64,000 bases of DNA from Prionace glauca (GCA_037974335.1 CM075760.1:27119402-27183401), one strand, 5' to 3'. Numbered from the stretch's first letter, positions 1 to 10,910 are shown. Notes: generated by a model from the sequence alone, not told the origin. Made by a program: numbers and translations.

Positions 1-480
1 TGAGAGAGAGCAAGAATGTACAGGTGTAAGATAATCTGTGCAACAGAGATAGAAATATGTGTGTGTGTGTGAGAGAGAGAGAGAGATGCGTGTGCAAGAG
101 GAATTGTGAGAGAGTGTGTGTGAATAAATGTGAGACAACTTGAGCGTGTGTGACAGACTTTGGGAGAGTGAGTGCGTGTGTGAGGGCGTGAGACTACGCT
201 TATGTGTGTGTATGTGTCTGCGTGTAAGAGAGAATGTGTGTGGAGTTGTGTGCGTGTGAGTGTTTTTGTGTATGAGATGTGAGAGACTGATTGAGAGAGC
301 GAGAGTATGTCTGGATTTGTATTTGAGACAGAGTATGTAGACCGTGAGAGAAAGAGAATGTGTGTGAGATATCGTATGAGAGAGAAAGTAAGTGTGCGTG
401 TGTATGTGTGAGAGAATATGAGCGTCTCTCTGTGTGTATTTATGTGTGTGAGAGTGTGTGATGTGTGTAAGTCTCTATCT
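1..480. repeat. GT/GA-rich low-complexity tract
   Basis: The first 480 bases are almost entirely interrupted (GT)n and (GA)n runs on the plus strand with occasional short unique words. The tract is open at the left edge of the window. No reading frame of interest crosses it. It lies downstream of the minus-strand IgH J segment. Confidence 0.9.
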
Positions 481-664
481 GGCTGATTCAGTCTGGAAAA
501 GCACCCTCACTCCACACATACTCACCCACTCGCACAGTAAGTGGGAGTGACAAGCGAGCACAACACGGACTGTGGGGCAAGTGTTGGAAAAACATTTAAA
601 TCTTTCACAAGTCAGTCTCAATTAAATAATTTCCTCTTTCCTCAATGAGAGAAACTTGTAAATC

Positions 665-1068
665 CTCACGCAATCTGACACAATCCAGGGCAAAGCCACC
701 CACAAGATTACCCGGCCCCTCATTCACCCTATTTACTCTCTCCATCACTAACAAGCAGTGTCAGCACTGTGTGCATTATATACAACATGCACTGCAGCAA
801 TTCACCAAGGCTCCATAGATTACACTGTCCAAACCCGCTGCCTTTACATCCTAACAGGACAAGGGCAGCAGCCATATCTGAAACACAATAACCTGTAAGC
901 TCCCCTCCAAAACACACACCATCCTGACCTGAAACAATTTCTCAATTCATTCATAATCGCTGGGTCAAAATCCTGGAACTTCCTGCCTAACAGCAGGGCG
1001 GATGCCTGCAGCATATGGACTGCAGTTGTTCAAGGATGCTTCATATCAATACTTTGTGAAGGAACAAT
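665..1068 (+). mobile_element. LINE 3' end, family F (decayed)
   Basis: This piece matches other copies in the window at 10690-10910 and 18895-19600. Shared words include the 'CCAAACCCGCTGCC', 'CAAGGGCAGCAG', 'CCCCTCCAA' and 'CTGGGTCAAAATCCTGGAACT' region. From memory of the family, this is the 3' end of a non-LTR retrotransposon ORF common in cartilaginous fish; an RT portion of the same family lies at 27763-28450. The copy is 5'-truncated and its frame is not open. Family letters used in this annotation are local labels only. Confidence 0.6.
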
Positions 1069-1544
1069 TAGATTAAAAATTCTGGCCGCGCAAATGTCTC
1101 TAAAATGCCTTTAGAAGATTAAAAATAATATGCAAGTGAATTTGACCCTTCAACTGTCAAACTAAACAGTTCAGGGGCTGCTGTAGTACGGAGCACAATA
1201 TAGTAAATCTCACTTTGTATTTGTTCATCGAACATTCCCAAGGCCGGTACATCACTGCTTAAAAATCACCCAATTCTCCCTCTAAAGTCTGATGTTTCTG
1301 CTTCTCTGATGGACACAATATGCTTCAGGGACTTAATTTCTGAGACACCGAGTCAAACAGTCACATTTCCCACAGATACAAGTGCATTGAAGAAATAAAT
1401 AAAATTTCACTTCCTGCAGTACAGGAGAAGGAATCAAAAGATTTATAACCAGTCAGGGAGATTCCTGGTCCCAACACAGTGACCACACGCCCAGAAACAG
1501 AACAGACACAAACAGTTCAACAGTCGAGTTCCCAGCAGAAAGAT
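1069..1544. other. unassigned AT-rich DNA
   Basis: I see no gene, splice-ready exon or clear repeat here. If the IgH cluster is transcribed on the minus strand this would be J-C intron or intergenic DNA. Confidence 0.5.
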
Positions 1545-3120
1545 CTGTTCAATCGGTCAATTTCAAACTGTTGGGTTCTCTTTGATCAATAGTCAAGTTA
1601 CAACAGAAAATCAATAACCTATTTCAAATTAAACGGGTATTCAGAACTCCTCTCGACTTTTAATTATTTCTCTCTGCCTGTATCACTTCGCGAAAATTGT
1701 GTAAAAATGTAATTTCGCTGAAAATGAGCAAAAATAACAGATTCAGGACAGTTCAATATCCCTATCAGAGATACAGTGACACAGTAACAGTTCAATGTCC
1801 CTAACAGAGATACAGTGACACACTAAGAATTAAACAAACCGGGAAATATTTACATTGAAAATCGTTACCTGATTGGATCTAATTTCTTAATTAAATGTAA
1901 TCAACAAAATTATCAAGGCAAAACAACTTATCGAGCCGAGCACAGCTGAGTAAAGAAATGTTTTGTTTTTGAATTCATTTTGATACAATTAAATATTCTC
2001 TAAGACTGATGATATTTTGCACGCTAGTGCAATATTCAAGGTCTTTTGTTTTGAATTAATCAGCGTTAATATTACATTTTAAGTTATTGTTAATTGTCAG
2101 TTAGTTTTCCTGATTTGTTCTCTGTAATAAAATGAGTTTTCAATCATTCAAAACGTGCTTCTGCCCCCAACATTGTTAAATAATTAGGTTACAATTAAAT
2201 CTCAATGTTAAACTATAATTTCAAATTACTGAATGGAAACATTCAAACATCTGTCATTCATTTACTTAAATCTAATCACATTGTAATATTTTACTTTTTC
2301 ACTTTTACTACAAATATCTTATTACAACGAACAAACGTGTTAAAAATACAGATTTCTGAGTTTGTCCAGACTGTAACGGCCTGGCCGTTTGAAATCAATA
2401 ATACTGCTTCCTAGATTTAATAATTTAGGCCACCCATATAACAACTTCATTACTGAACACATTGTTTAATTAAAGAAAACCTGAATTAAGCAGTGCAAAC
2501 ACAGAGACGATAATTGATTCAAATCCTCTGTAACGCTAAAAACACGATGCAGAATATAAGTCTCAACATTTTCTTCATTATAATATTTAATAAGAATTAA
2601 ACATAAGCTTCAGTTAGTATGAATTCTTCCATTCTGTCATTTATTCTGTGTTTGACATTAATGGGAGACATGATGTTATTAAGTGCTGAGCTAATATTAT
2701 TTTTATAGTATTTATAATATCATATTATTTTTATATAATCTTTTTGAATTTCAAGCATTTAATTGTCAGTCGGTAGCCAGTTTCTGTTGACACTTTACTA
2801 CAATTCAAAGACAATCATTTGAACAATTTTACTTGAGTGTCAGCGAATTCCATCTGTCAGAAAACTGTGTTCAGTCTGTCAAATTTTTATAAACTGTTTG
2901 ATTCTAATTGATCAAAGGTCAAATTACAACAGTGAAAAAATCAATAAAAATTTAAATTAACCTGATGTTCATTTTAAAACTCCCTTTGCCTTTTAACTAT
3001 TTCTCCCTGACTGTCTCAAATCACAAAAACTGGGCAATTATTTTTCTGAAAATGAGGACTTCGAATATAACAGATTCAGGGCAGTGTAATGTCCCGAACA
3101 GAGGTACAGTGAATTGTAAT
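1545..3120. repeat. decayed direct duplication (~1.3 kb period)
   Basis: Bases about 1545-1805 and 2870-3120 are diverged copies of one another in the same orientation. They share, in order, words around 'TTTGATCAATAGTCAAGTTACAACAG' versus 'TTGATCAAAGGTCAAATTACAACAG', a 'TTTTAACTATTTCTCCCTGACTGT'-like block, 'CTGAAAATGAG' and 'AACAGATTCAGG-CAGT'. A further weak match joins about 1920-1965 to 3510-3555 ('GAGCACRGCTG'). The copies are old and AT-rich. No coding potential is evident. Confidence 0.65.
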
Positions 3121-3189
3121 TCATGTTTTATTTTAATATGTAACCATTAGTTAACATGAATAAAATGCCCTAAGATATATTTATTTTAT

Positions 3190-5210
3190 TTTCCGAAACT
3201 TTTCTGCTTTATCCCTACAAGAATATTCAAAGGCAATTTTATTTTCATTTCGCCAGAACTGCTCAGTTTCACTGAGCGTAAACAATGTAAAAACAATTGA
3301 GGAACACTAAACAATTTCACAAATTTTGAGATGCGAAAAGTAATTAACTATCTCGGTATCCAATTTAAAAAAATACTTAGAACGGATAATCTGGTTCCAA
3401 TTGCATAGAAAAAAATTAATAATCGGATACAAAAATTTCCAAAAAGGAAATTATTCTGCAAAACTCGTATTCCAGTAAATGTGAACTTAATCTGGGATGT
3501 ACCGATTAATGCAAAGTATCTTGTTCAACTGAGCACGGCTGTGAAAACAGCAGGTTATCATTGAAATAGCTTCTGGAATTGTCACAAAATATTTCCAGTC
3601 TGGAAAATGTTAATTGTGTGAAATACACAACAGAACTATTAAAGGGGATTATTGCTAAATTATTAATAGAAAATAATCTGTGGTGAATATGGAGTTAAAT
3701 TACCGATTAATAATTCTTTGATTGACATTAATTTTACTATTAAACTTGTTCATGGGAAGTTTGTGATTGCAGCAAAGACTTAGTGTCCGAATGAGCGTTG
3801 TAAGTCATGACTCACTTGAATTTGTAAGCGTTATTTAAAATTTATAAAAATGCTGTGATATCTTTTAGGTGTTCTTTCCCCCCAACCTGCTTGTTTTCTC
3901 CCTACATGGATTTTCAAACTCAAAGATTGTTTCTGTTCAACCAGAAAACATCTAAACTCTCAACGGCACCGTTATACACTATTTAAACAACACAGAAATA
4001 ATGCCACAAAGCCAAACCATAGCACAAATTTTAAACATTCACAGTGACTGCACCACAGAATCTCCTCAGCAGAAACACAACAAAACACATCAATGAGGGA
4101 ATGAATCCGCTTCACAGAAAAACAGATCAATTATCCATTCAACAGAATCAAATGTAACATTGCAAAATAAATCACAATATCGAATCCAGCAAACCAGCTC
4201 TTAACCAATTATTAAACTAAACAGAAATCTAGAATAATAGCAATAGCATTGCGAGGAGGTGGAATTTGTCCAACAAATTAGCGTTGAAACTTTATCACAT
4301 CTTATTCATATTGGGTCATATTTCAAACATATTTAAACATTTGGATGGTAAAAGTTCCAGCCATCAAATGCCACCGAGATTAAACATTGCAGATACTCCA
4401 AAATCTGAATGCAGTGACAAACTATGTTCTGAACGAGCGGCTTAAGCCGTTATGACTAAAGATTTTAAACATACAAATACAATAGCTTTATTTCTCCCTG
4501 CAGTTATGCATCAAGCAGTTGCGACCCGCAGAATGTTCATAATCAATCACAAAACGAATAACAGCTCAGTGTCACTGAGTTCAAACAATGCAGAAACAAA
4601 AAATTAATTCACAAATTTTACGTATTTAAAGTCACCCAGATACATAATCTCCTCACCAGAGGAAAAAAAAACGCATCACTGAGAGACTGAACCCCGCTTC
4701 AGGCAGACGCAGCACAATTCTACAAACACTTTCAACAGAATCAAATATAACATTTACAGAAATGTTTAATATAAATTCCAGCCAATTCGCCCAACACCAA
4801 ACTAATTAATGTTTCGAACAAGCAGAAAATATTGCACAGCAGCACCAGCATTGTGAGTGAGTGGAACATTTTCACTGGATAAATATCGAAATGTTAGATT
4901 TTTTAAATTTTTGGATTAAATTTCAAACACTTGTGCAGTAGATGGTACAAACCGCAGCCACTAGATGTCACCGAGATTAAACGCTGCAGAAACGCTGAAT
5001 TGTATAACAGACATTCGGATTTTAAAGTAACCCAACCACACAATAACCTCAACAGATAAACACAAAATCCCAACAATTTGGGATTGAATCCCTCAGCAGC
5101 ACCTATTGTCCAGAAAGAGCGGAATTCTAAAACCCCTTCGCAGCAGAATCACAGGAAACATTGTAACAATTCTCAACCGAGAATCCACCAAACTCACATT
5201 GATGTTACCA
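3190..5210. repeat. decayed tandem array of ~0.6 kb units next to the IgH J segment
   Basis: Blocks at about 3890-4440 and 4490-5030 align along most of their length, with partial units at about 3190-3380 and 5035-5200. Shared landmarks are 'TCACTGAG..AAACAATG', 'CACAGAATCTCCTCA', 'CAACAGAATCAAATGTAACATT' and 'CCACCGAGATTAAACATTGCAGA'. The units are strongly diverged. The array ends about 80 bases downstream of the J splice donor on the minus strand, so in a transcribed IgH cluster it would be the start of the J-C intron. No CH exon is recognisable in it. Confidence 0.65.
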
Positions 5211-5288
5211 CATGGATTATTAGTACAGATAAAAACATAAAACAAAGACACATGTAAACCACTTACTCAATAAGTGGATGGTTCTTAC

Positions 5289-5336
5289 CTGTAGTCACCG
5301 TCACCATGGTCCCTTGTCCCCAGTAGTCGAAGTAGT
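5289..5336 (-). CDS. IGHJ: immunoglobulin heavy-chain J segment
   Basis: The minus strand encodes YFDYWGQGTMVTVTT in the frame set by two leading bases, with one base left over before a consensus splice donor (CAG|GTAAG, donor at 5284-5288). The WGQGT motif is the J-region signature that forms framework 4 of the heavy-chain variable domain. A recombination signal with a 23-base spacer lies directly upstream. The segment is intact. It is the only J I could find in the window. Isotype cannot be judged because no constant exon is visible. Confidence 0.93.
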
Positions 5337-5375
5337 CACAGTGTCACATTCCGTAGGCTGTGTCATACAATAACC
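5337..5375 (-). promoter_or_regulatory. J recombination signal (23-base spacer)
   Basis: On the minus strand the order is nonamer GGTTATTGT (5367-5375), 23-base spacer (5344-5366), heptamer CACTGTG (5337-5343), then J. The heptamer is perfect and the nonamer has one change from GGTTTTTGT. By the 12/23 rule this J can join only a segment with a 12-base signal, which here is the 3' side of D2. Confidence 0.92.
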
Positions 5376-5702
5376 GTCCCTGCACAAAAAATAGAGACAA
5401 AATCACCATTATTTTAAATATCCACAAACCCAAGGAAAAGCAAAATCAATTAATGTTTATTAGATTATAATTGTATTTCTGGATATCATTTGAGATTCAT
5501 AAATGACCCTAAAGTTTTATATTTCACAGAATGACACGTGAACATGTTGTTGAAAACACACATCGATATTTGAGTAATTGTCAAGGTTTTCCATGTTTAT
5601 TCTTGCCATGTGGTCAGTGCTGGACATAAATAATACTGTACTGTGATTACAGTTGGGATTTAAAAGTGACACTGATCCAGTTTCAGTCAATCAGTGCTGA
5701 GG
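5376..5702. other. D2-J spacer
   Basis: About 330 bases between D2 and J hold no further recombination signals that I could find. The length is typical of the roughly 350-base spacing within shark IgH clusters. Confidence 0.6.
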
Positions 5703-5730
5703 GGTTTTTGTATTGACAGTAACTGCTGTG
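5703..5730 (-). promoter_or_regulatory. D2 3' recombination signal (12-base spacer)
   Basis: Read on the minus strand: heptamer CACAGCA (5724-5730), 12-base spacer (5712-5723), nonamer ACAAAAACC (5703-5711). The nonamer is perfect; the heptamer keeps the critical CAC and departs at its last two bases. It pairs with the 23-base J signal. Confidence 0.88.
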
Positions 5731-5742
5731 CCATCCAGGTAT
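5731..5742 (-). other. IGHD: immunoglobulin heavy-chain D2 segment
   Basis: Twelve bases (minus strand ATACCTGGATGG) are flanked on both sides by recombination signals with 12-base spacers. The three frames read IPGW, YLD or TWM, with no stop. It is the J-proximal D. Because V and J both carry 23-type signals, every legal rearrangement of this cluster must use this D. Confidence 0.88.
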
Positions 5743-5770
5743 CACAGTGAGTCACAGCATGACAAATACT
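5743..5770 (-). promoter_or_regulatory. D2 5' recombination signal (12-base spacer)
   Basis: Minus strand: nonamer AGTATTTGT (5762-5770), 12-base spacer (5750-5761), perfect heptamer CACTGTG (5743-5749). It can pair with the 22/23-base signal of D1 or directly with the V signal. Confidence 0.88.
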
Positions 5771-6079
5771 GAGGCGGACTGTTAACTGTAAAATACAGAC
5801 AGTTAATTTCACTGCTATTTCAAAAGCCTGTTTCCAGCTCGTTAAGGGTGACTCAGTGAGATATTTCAATTTTTACTGGTCATGATATTGATAAAGGGGG
5901 TTAGAAACTTTTACATTCTCTGTGCACATTCAGCGTGTAAATCAATAACAATAAAATTGAAGCATTTTACATCTTAAAAAGAAACAATGTTGTTTCTAAG
6001 TATTATTCTGTTGAACCCTCATTTACTTTGGCATTCGGCAATGGCATTGGTCACAAATTTAAGCAACGTCCTTTTCTGA
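5771..6079. other. D1-D2 spacer
   Basis: About 310 bases with no recognisable coding segment or extra recombination signal. Confidence 0.6.
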
Positions 6080-6117
6080 GGTTTTTGTATGAGGATGGCG
6101 CTTTTCTCAGCACTGTG
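6080..6117 (-). promoter_or_regulatory. D1 3' recombination signal (22-base spacer)
   Basis: Minus strand: perfect heptamer CACAGTG (6111-6117), 22-base spacer (6089-6110), perfect nonamer ACAAAAACC (6080-6088). The spacer is one base short of 23, within the range known to work. It directs D1 to the 5' signal of D2 and forbids D1-J joining. Confidence 0.9.
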
Positions 6118-6133
6118 ATCCACTGCTGTATAT
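6118..6133 (-). other. IGHD: immunoglobulin heavy-chain D1 segment
   Basis: Sixteen bases (minus strand ATATACAGCAGTGGAT) lie between a 12-type signal upstream and a 22/23-type signal downstream. Frames read IYSSG, YTAV or a third, none with an internal stop. The core TACAGCAGTGG resembles D1 elements I recall from other shark IgH clusters. It would contribute to CDR3 when used. Confidence 0.9.
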
Positions 6134-6161
6134 CACAGTGACACACTCCCATACAAAAACT
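6134..6161 (-). promoter_or_regulatory. D1 5' recombination signal (12-base spacer)
   Basis: Minus strand: nonamer AGTTTTTGT (6153-6161), 12-base spacer (6141-6152), perfect heptamer CACTGTG (6134-6140). It complements the 23-base signal of V. Confidence 0.92.
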
Positions 6162-6506
6162 GCACTCACTCTGTTCAGTACTGCTGTTCAATATTCACTT
6201 GAAATGGACCATTAATTTCGCTCCAATGTAAAATGTAGGCAACTGTTTATATAACACAATCTATCAGAAATATTATAAAGAGTAATATATCGTATGTCCT
6301 ACTTGCTGAAACTACAATGAATAGAAAGTCAGTGAAAAGCTCACCAGTTATATCGGTGAGATTGGGAAGATTTACTGTTAAATGCTTTCTGCGTTATTTT
6401 TTTTAACACGATTATAGTTTGTTTCTGACCACCCTCGATCATATTGCATTTAAAACAGATACTGACCTTCAGGTTATGATGGAAGTTGCGGAATCCCCTC
6501 TCGGGC
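6162..6506. other. V-D1 spacer
   Basis: About 345 bases without another recognisable gene segment; short frames here are shadows. Confidence 0.6.
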
Positions 6507-6545
6507 TGTTCTTGTCCGGGTGCAGCCCTGGATCCTCTCGCTGTG
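6507..6545 (-). promoter_or_regulatory. V recombination signal (23-base spacer)
   Basis: Minus strand: heptamer CACAGCG (6539-6545) directly after the CARD codons, 23-base spacer (6516-6538), nonamer ACAAGAACA (6507-6515). The heptamer has one and the nonamer two changes from consensus; the key first bases are kept. It pairs with the 12-type 5' signals of D1 or D2. Confidence 0.92.
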
Positions 6546-6853
6546 GTCTCTGGCACAGTAATAGATGGCCGTGTCTTCAATCTTCAGGCTCGTCATGTCC
6601 AAAGAGGAGATTTTACTTGAAGTGTCTGTGGACACAGTAAATCGACCCTTAATTGATGGCGCGTAGTAGCTGTTGCCGCTAGAAGTATAGTAGCTGGCCA
6701 GCCACTCCAGGCCCTGTCCGGGAACCTGCCGGATCCAACCCATGCCGTAGCTGCTAAGATCGAACCCGCTGGCTTCACAGGTCAGTCTCAGGGAGCCTCC
6801 GGGACCCTCGGTCGCTGCCTCTGGCTGGGTCAACACAACATCCGACTGGACAC
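6546..6853 (-). CDS. IGHV: immunoglobulin heavy-chain V exon
   Basis: The exon starts after a splice acceptor (TTTTTACAG) and reads VQS then the mature domain [13 protein letters not shown], open to CARD at the recombination signal. In mature numbering, Cys22 (LRLTC), Trp36 (GMGWIRQ), Trp47 (GLEWLA), the KGRFTVS strand and Cys96 (DTAIYYCAR) are all in place, so both disulfide cysteines and the core Trp of an Ig V domain are present. The DVVLTQPE start is the form familiar from shark VH. No stop or frameshift is present; the germline segment looks functional. It would encode the antigen-binding heavy-chain V domain after joining to D and J. A decayed relative lies at about 15170-15315. Confidence 0.95.
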
Positions 6854-6985
6854 CTGTAAAAATAGATCAAAAACACCGGGGATTAATCTTAGTGAAATGA
6901 TTGCTGAGTCTGGAACATTCCAGAGAGAGACTAACACTGAGACAGGAACAGTGAGAGACTTGAACAATAATAAAAAAATACTCAC

Positions 6986-7031
6986 CAGATAAGAAAGTCA
7001 GCAACAAACTGAGAGAAATGGCCGACCTCAT
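6986..7031 (-). CDS. IGHV: IGHV leader exon
   Basis: The minus strand has ATG at 7031 and encodes MRSAISLSLLLTFLS plus the first base of Gly, a hydrophobic signal peptide. It ends in a consensus donor (GTGAG at 6981-6985). The 46-base exon (phase 1) joins in frame to the V exon across a 132-base intron, typical of V genes. The joined leader-V frame is open throughout. Confidence 0.93.
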
Positions 7032-7120
7032 CTTTCTGGTGATTTGGGGGAAATGGTTGTGTCAGGAACTCAGTGAACAAACCAGCTCCCGGACTGTTGG
7101 ATTCCGGTCCCAGTGAGCGG

Positions 7121-7130
7121 TATTTAAATA
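7121..7130 (-). promoter_or_regulatory. candidate TATA box of IGHV
   Basis: The palindrome TATTTAAATA lies 90 bases upstream of the leader ATG on the minus strand, a usual place for a V-gene TATA element. I did not find a perfect ATGCAAAT octamer just upstream of it. Confidence 0.5.
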
Positions 7131-8889
7131 CCCGGCAGAAGGGGGCGGCTTTCCAGGCGCCGCCTGTTGATTCCCTGCTGGAGGCGGCGCCTGGATCCAC
7201 GTCCCACCTTCCACACCCCCAACAGAATGGACTCGGAGATTTACAATAGATTAATATTAAAATGGGCATTTTATCTGTATCGGGATATTTGTTTGGCTGA
7301 AATGTTCATTGTATTGTCCCCATTATTTCTGATGGTGATATTACAGTTCATCATTTATTTATTTAAATAAGTAATTCCATTGTAAAAATGGTGATTTTAT
7401 TACCACACCCCCAACAAGAAAATAAATCTAAAAATGATGAACTAACATTTTGTAACATTAGACAATTTTGCAACAATTCCGTGTCTCTGCCACATTATAA
7501 TAATAAAGCACATTTTATCAGAAGAAATACCATCGATTTCTGTAATTAAATATGTAGAATATACAAAGTGATTCTATATACAGTGTGGATGGCTATCACT
7601 GTACAATTTGGGTTTGGAGATGAGAAGAAACTCTCACAGAATACAATGTTTTTCCTTATATTTTCAAACTGCCCCAATCTCGAAGACAGGCCTTTGAAAA
7701 TAATGAGAATCCCAACCTCCTGATAATTAAATAGTGAGTTGACAGAGAAACATAAAATTAAATTGATTTTTGACGGAGAAGTTAATGAATCGTAACGGAC
7801 ACTGAGATCATTAAAGTTCTCCTTCAGCATCCAGGTCATTGCAACTCACTCTATTTGCCACCGGCTGTGTAACATACACTGGAATTGGGAATACAGGATA
7901 TCAGAGCTTTGCGGCACATTGCACAATATCACAAGAATCAATGTTTTATCTTCCATTGAATCAGGTTATGAACTGATCATTTCTCCATTCATTGGCAGCT
8001 ATGAGAGGAACTTTTCAATAACAGAAATCAGATTATACCGTACAATAGAACACGGTGCTAATCAGGTACAAGACACCCTGCTGTTTCAATGTGATACAGA
8101 AATTTCAGAATTTTCCAGGAATCCCCGGTGTTCATGTCAGTTTTATGATGTTGTTTTAATATTATTTCATGTCATTGCATCTATTTTACTTCACTGGGGA
8201 ACTGGGCCCATCAACATCTCTCTCTCACATTTCATGAAGTGATTAATAAACAGACTTTAATTATTGGAATGAAATTTACTCGGAAACTATAGAAATGAAA
8301 AAAAATGATCCGGTCACTTTATTGTTTGACATAGTATTTACTCAGGTAATGAACAGGACACTGAATGAAAATATTTGATTGGAATGATTGCGATTTAAAT
8401 TGTGGGAATTAAACATTTACTGTTTAAATGTCTGAATCCCATGTTGTCCATTGAGCTTCACGCTAATCTGTTCCACACAGTATTTGGCAGCAATCCAGGC
8501 TGCTGTCAAATGCTCAAAGTTATTGACAGGAAACATCTGGGGGTGTTTGTGCAGTAGATCAAAGATCAGTTTCATCAGCACTGACCACTTGGCTCCAAGC
8601 CAACTTAAAACCCTGCATGTTGTCAGTAAGGTCTATTTATAAACAAATCTACCCAGCAACAGTACTGGAGGCACTTGAATTTTTGGAAGTTATAAATCTA
8701 GATGATGTTTTCCCATCTCTAAATAAAGGATTATTTTCCACCTTCTCTGGCACCCAATTAACAACAATGATGATTTTTCCAACACATCAGGATATTGTGA
8801 TGGACGGACAGAAATAATCACAGGCAGACTGAAAAATGGCTCAGAGAGATGATACATGCTGTTATATTTGAGCATGCACATTTATATTT

Positions 8890-9215
8890 TATCTCCTTTT
8901 ATCTTTCCATGGGATGTTTGTTTGGAAAGACCAACACTCTTTGCCTGTCCCAAATTCCCTTAAATTGACTGGTTTTCTTGGACACTTCTGTAGATATTAA
9001 AGAGTCAGCTATTTGGCTTTCAGTCTGCAGTTATATCCTTGTGAGACAATGTAGGGATGGCAGATTTCCTCCATTGGGGAATCAGAGCGGTTCCAATGAT
9101 CGCAATTACTATCCATTCCAGATTTATCAATAGAATTCAAAATCTACCTGCGGGAAGGGTCTGACTTAAATCCCTGTCCTCTCATCATTGCCCTGGGCCT
9201 CTGGCTCACTGGATC
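8890..9215 (-). mobile_element. SINE, second family (tRNA-like head), old
   Basis: Read on the minus strand it has a tRNA-like head with a degraded B-box region and a body seen again at 16080-16345 (+) and 43175-43465 (-). Diagnostic words are 'CAGATTTAT..GAATTCAAA' and 'GGCAGATTTCCTCC'. A copy sits at the equivalent place in the duplicated flank (17920-18240), so it inserted before the duplication. Confidence 0.55.
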
Positions 9216-10114
9216 AATTAAAATAATTGATGTCACCATCTACATAAACAATAAATGTATGACTGTGTTGACACAGGAATGAATGACATATGAATGACTG
9301 ATGGATGAATGATTGTTGGATGCCTGAATATTTTGATTGCGGAATTAGTGAATGGATTGGTGGATTCATTGATAAATGGGACTGAATGATGCTGTTCTAC
9401 ATTTCCATATTTGTGTTTGACTGCTTCATAAATTGAAACAACTCCTTTATTCAATGTGTGTCCATCAATCCTTCCAGAGTGTCTGGGTGAAATACATTCC
9501 GAGTTTCTCGGGAGTTAGCAAGCTGATCCTCTTGAAGAGTAGGGGGAGATTTTCCTGCAGTTCGGATGGTTCATTTCTCTGCTGATGCTGAATCTTCATA
9601 TCCAGGACAGAAAGAGAGAGCGGGATTTGGTTGAGGAGGAATGATTGTACTATATAAAATACTGGTTCTTTCATATACAACAAATCAATCAACAAACCCT
9701 CACCCAAATTAGTGAAGACAACAGGGTGAAAAGTAAATAAGGTAGCAACAGATAAGGTCACTGGAAAACTACAAATGTAACATTATTTCCCAAAACAGTG
9801 TAATAATGAATCGGAATTTAAAGATTCAGTAACTTCACATGAAGTGCCGGTTGTTCCATTTATATCATCACTTTGAAAACCATCACACACTCTAGCTATG
9901 TACCAGGACATTCTGTGTGATGAGGACGTGGTGACTTGTCAATGAAGCGCGGAGGCTGCTGGGTAGCTGTTCATATCCTCGGTCTGAATTAATTCCATTC
10001 CCTACTAAATTCTGGGACAGATTTTATTCCTTGGTGTCAAAAAGCCAATGTGTTGTCAATAAAGTTTAATATCAATAAATTATACGAAGCAAAGTACAGT
10101 TATATATTAAGTAG

Positions 10115-10625
10115 AATGAAATGCCGAAAATAAACAGAAAATACTGGAGAATCTCACTAACATCTGTGGAGACAGAATCGAGCCTTTGTTTCACATCTGG
10201 ATGACCCTTCGGCAGAGTATCCCTGCTGCTTTGGAGAGATCATCATTGCTTCCTACAACGTGTCAGAAAAGCTGCATAAATTTCCTGTGAGATGGGAATA
10301 ACAGAAATAATAGATACTATTTCGAGACACTCGCAAGCTGCATCAATTCACAGAGTGATCCCAAATATTAGAACAAACTTCTTCATCCTAAACTAATCAA
10401 CATCCCAATCATAAACTATATTCTCAAAAAAATCCTAATACCTTTCCACCCACATCATTTCTCAATGTCATCATCCTCTTCAATTTCTTCCAAAAAAAAC
10501 CGCACTGACTCGAAACGTTGGCTCTATTCTCTCTCCACAGATGATGTCAGACCCGTTGAGATTTTCCAGCATTCATTATTTTTGCTTCAGTTTCCAGAAT
10601 CTGCAGTATTTTGCTTTTATCAAAC
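10115..10625. mobile_element. inverted-repeat element (~0.5 kb, non-autonomous)
   Basis: Left arm at about 10125-10215 ('CAGAAAATACTGGAGAATCTC', 'CATCTGTGGAGA') is matched in reverse complement by the right arm at about 10500-10620 ('CTCTCCACAGATGATGTCAG', 'TTTCCAGAATCTGCAGTATTT'). The arms are about 90-115 bases and the middle is AT-rich with no ORF. This looks like a MITE-like or snap-back element. Related single arms occur at 14575-14660, 14975-15090 and 31295-31340. Confidence 0.6.
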
Positions 10626-10689
10626 TGATGAACATAATTGGTGAATTATTTGTTTATCTGTATGAGTTGATGATAACTGGGGAATTGGA

Positions 10690-10910
10690 ACAACCCCAGC
10701 TGTAAACTCCTCTCCAAGACACTCACAAACCTCACTTGGACCACTCCTTTTCTTATGCTGTGTCGGAGTCCAGGAACACCCTCCCTAAGAGCACTGTCGC
10801 TGTACCTACACTGCAGGTTCTGCGGCAATTGAATAAGGCGGCTCACCACCAGCTCACCGAATGCAATTAGCAATGGGGAATAAATAGGGGCCTAGACAAC
10901 GTCGCTTTCC
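10690..10910 (+). mobile_element. LINE 3' end, family F
   Basis: Decayed 3' end of the family seen at 18895-19600; it shares 'CTGCGGCAATTGAATAAGGCGGCTCACCACCAGCT'-type words. Both duplication copies carry it at the same relative position, so it predates the duplication. Confidence 0.55.

Noticed and set aside
7919-8242. 107-codon plus-strand frame upstream of IGHV
   Set aside because: The frame is not kept open in the duplicated flank (16980-17290), and no family motif is seen.
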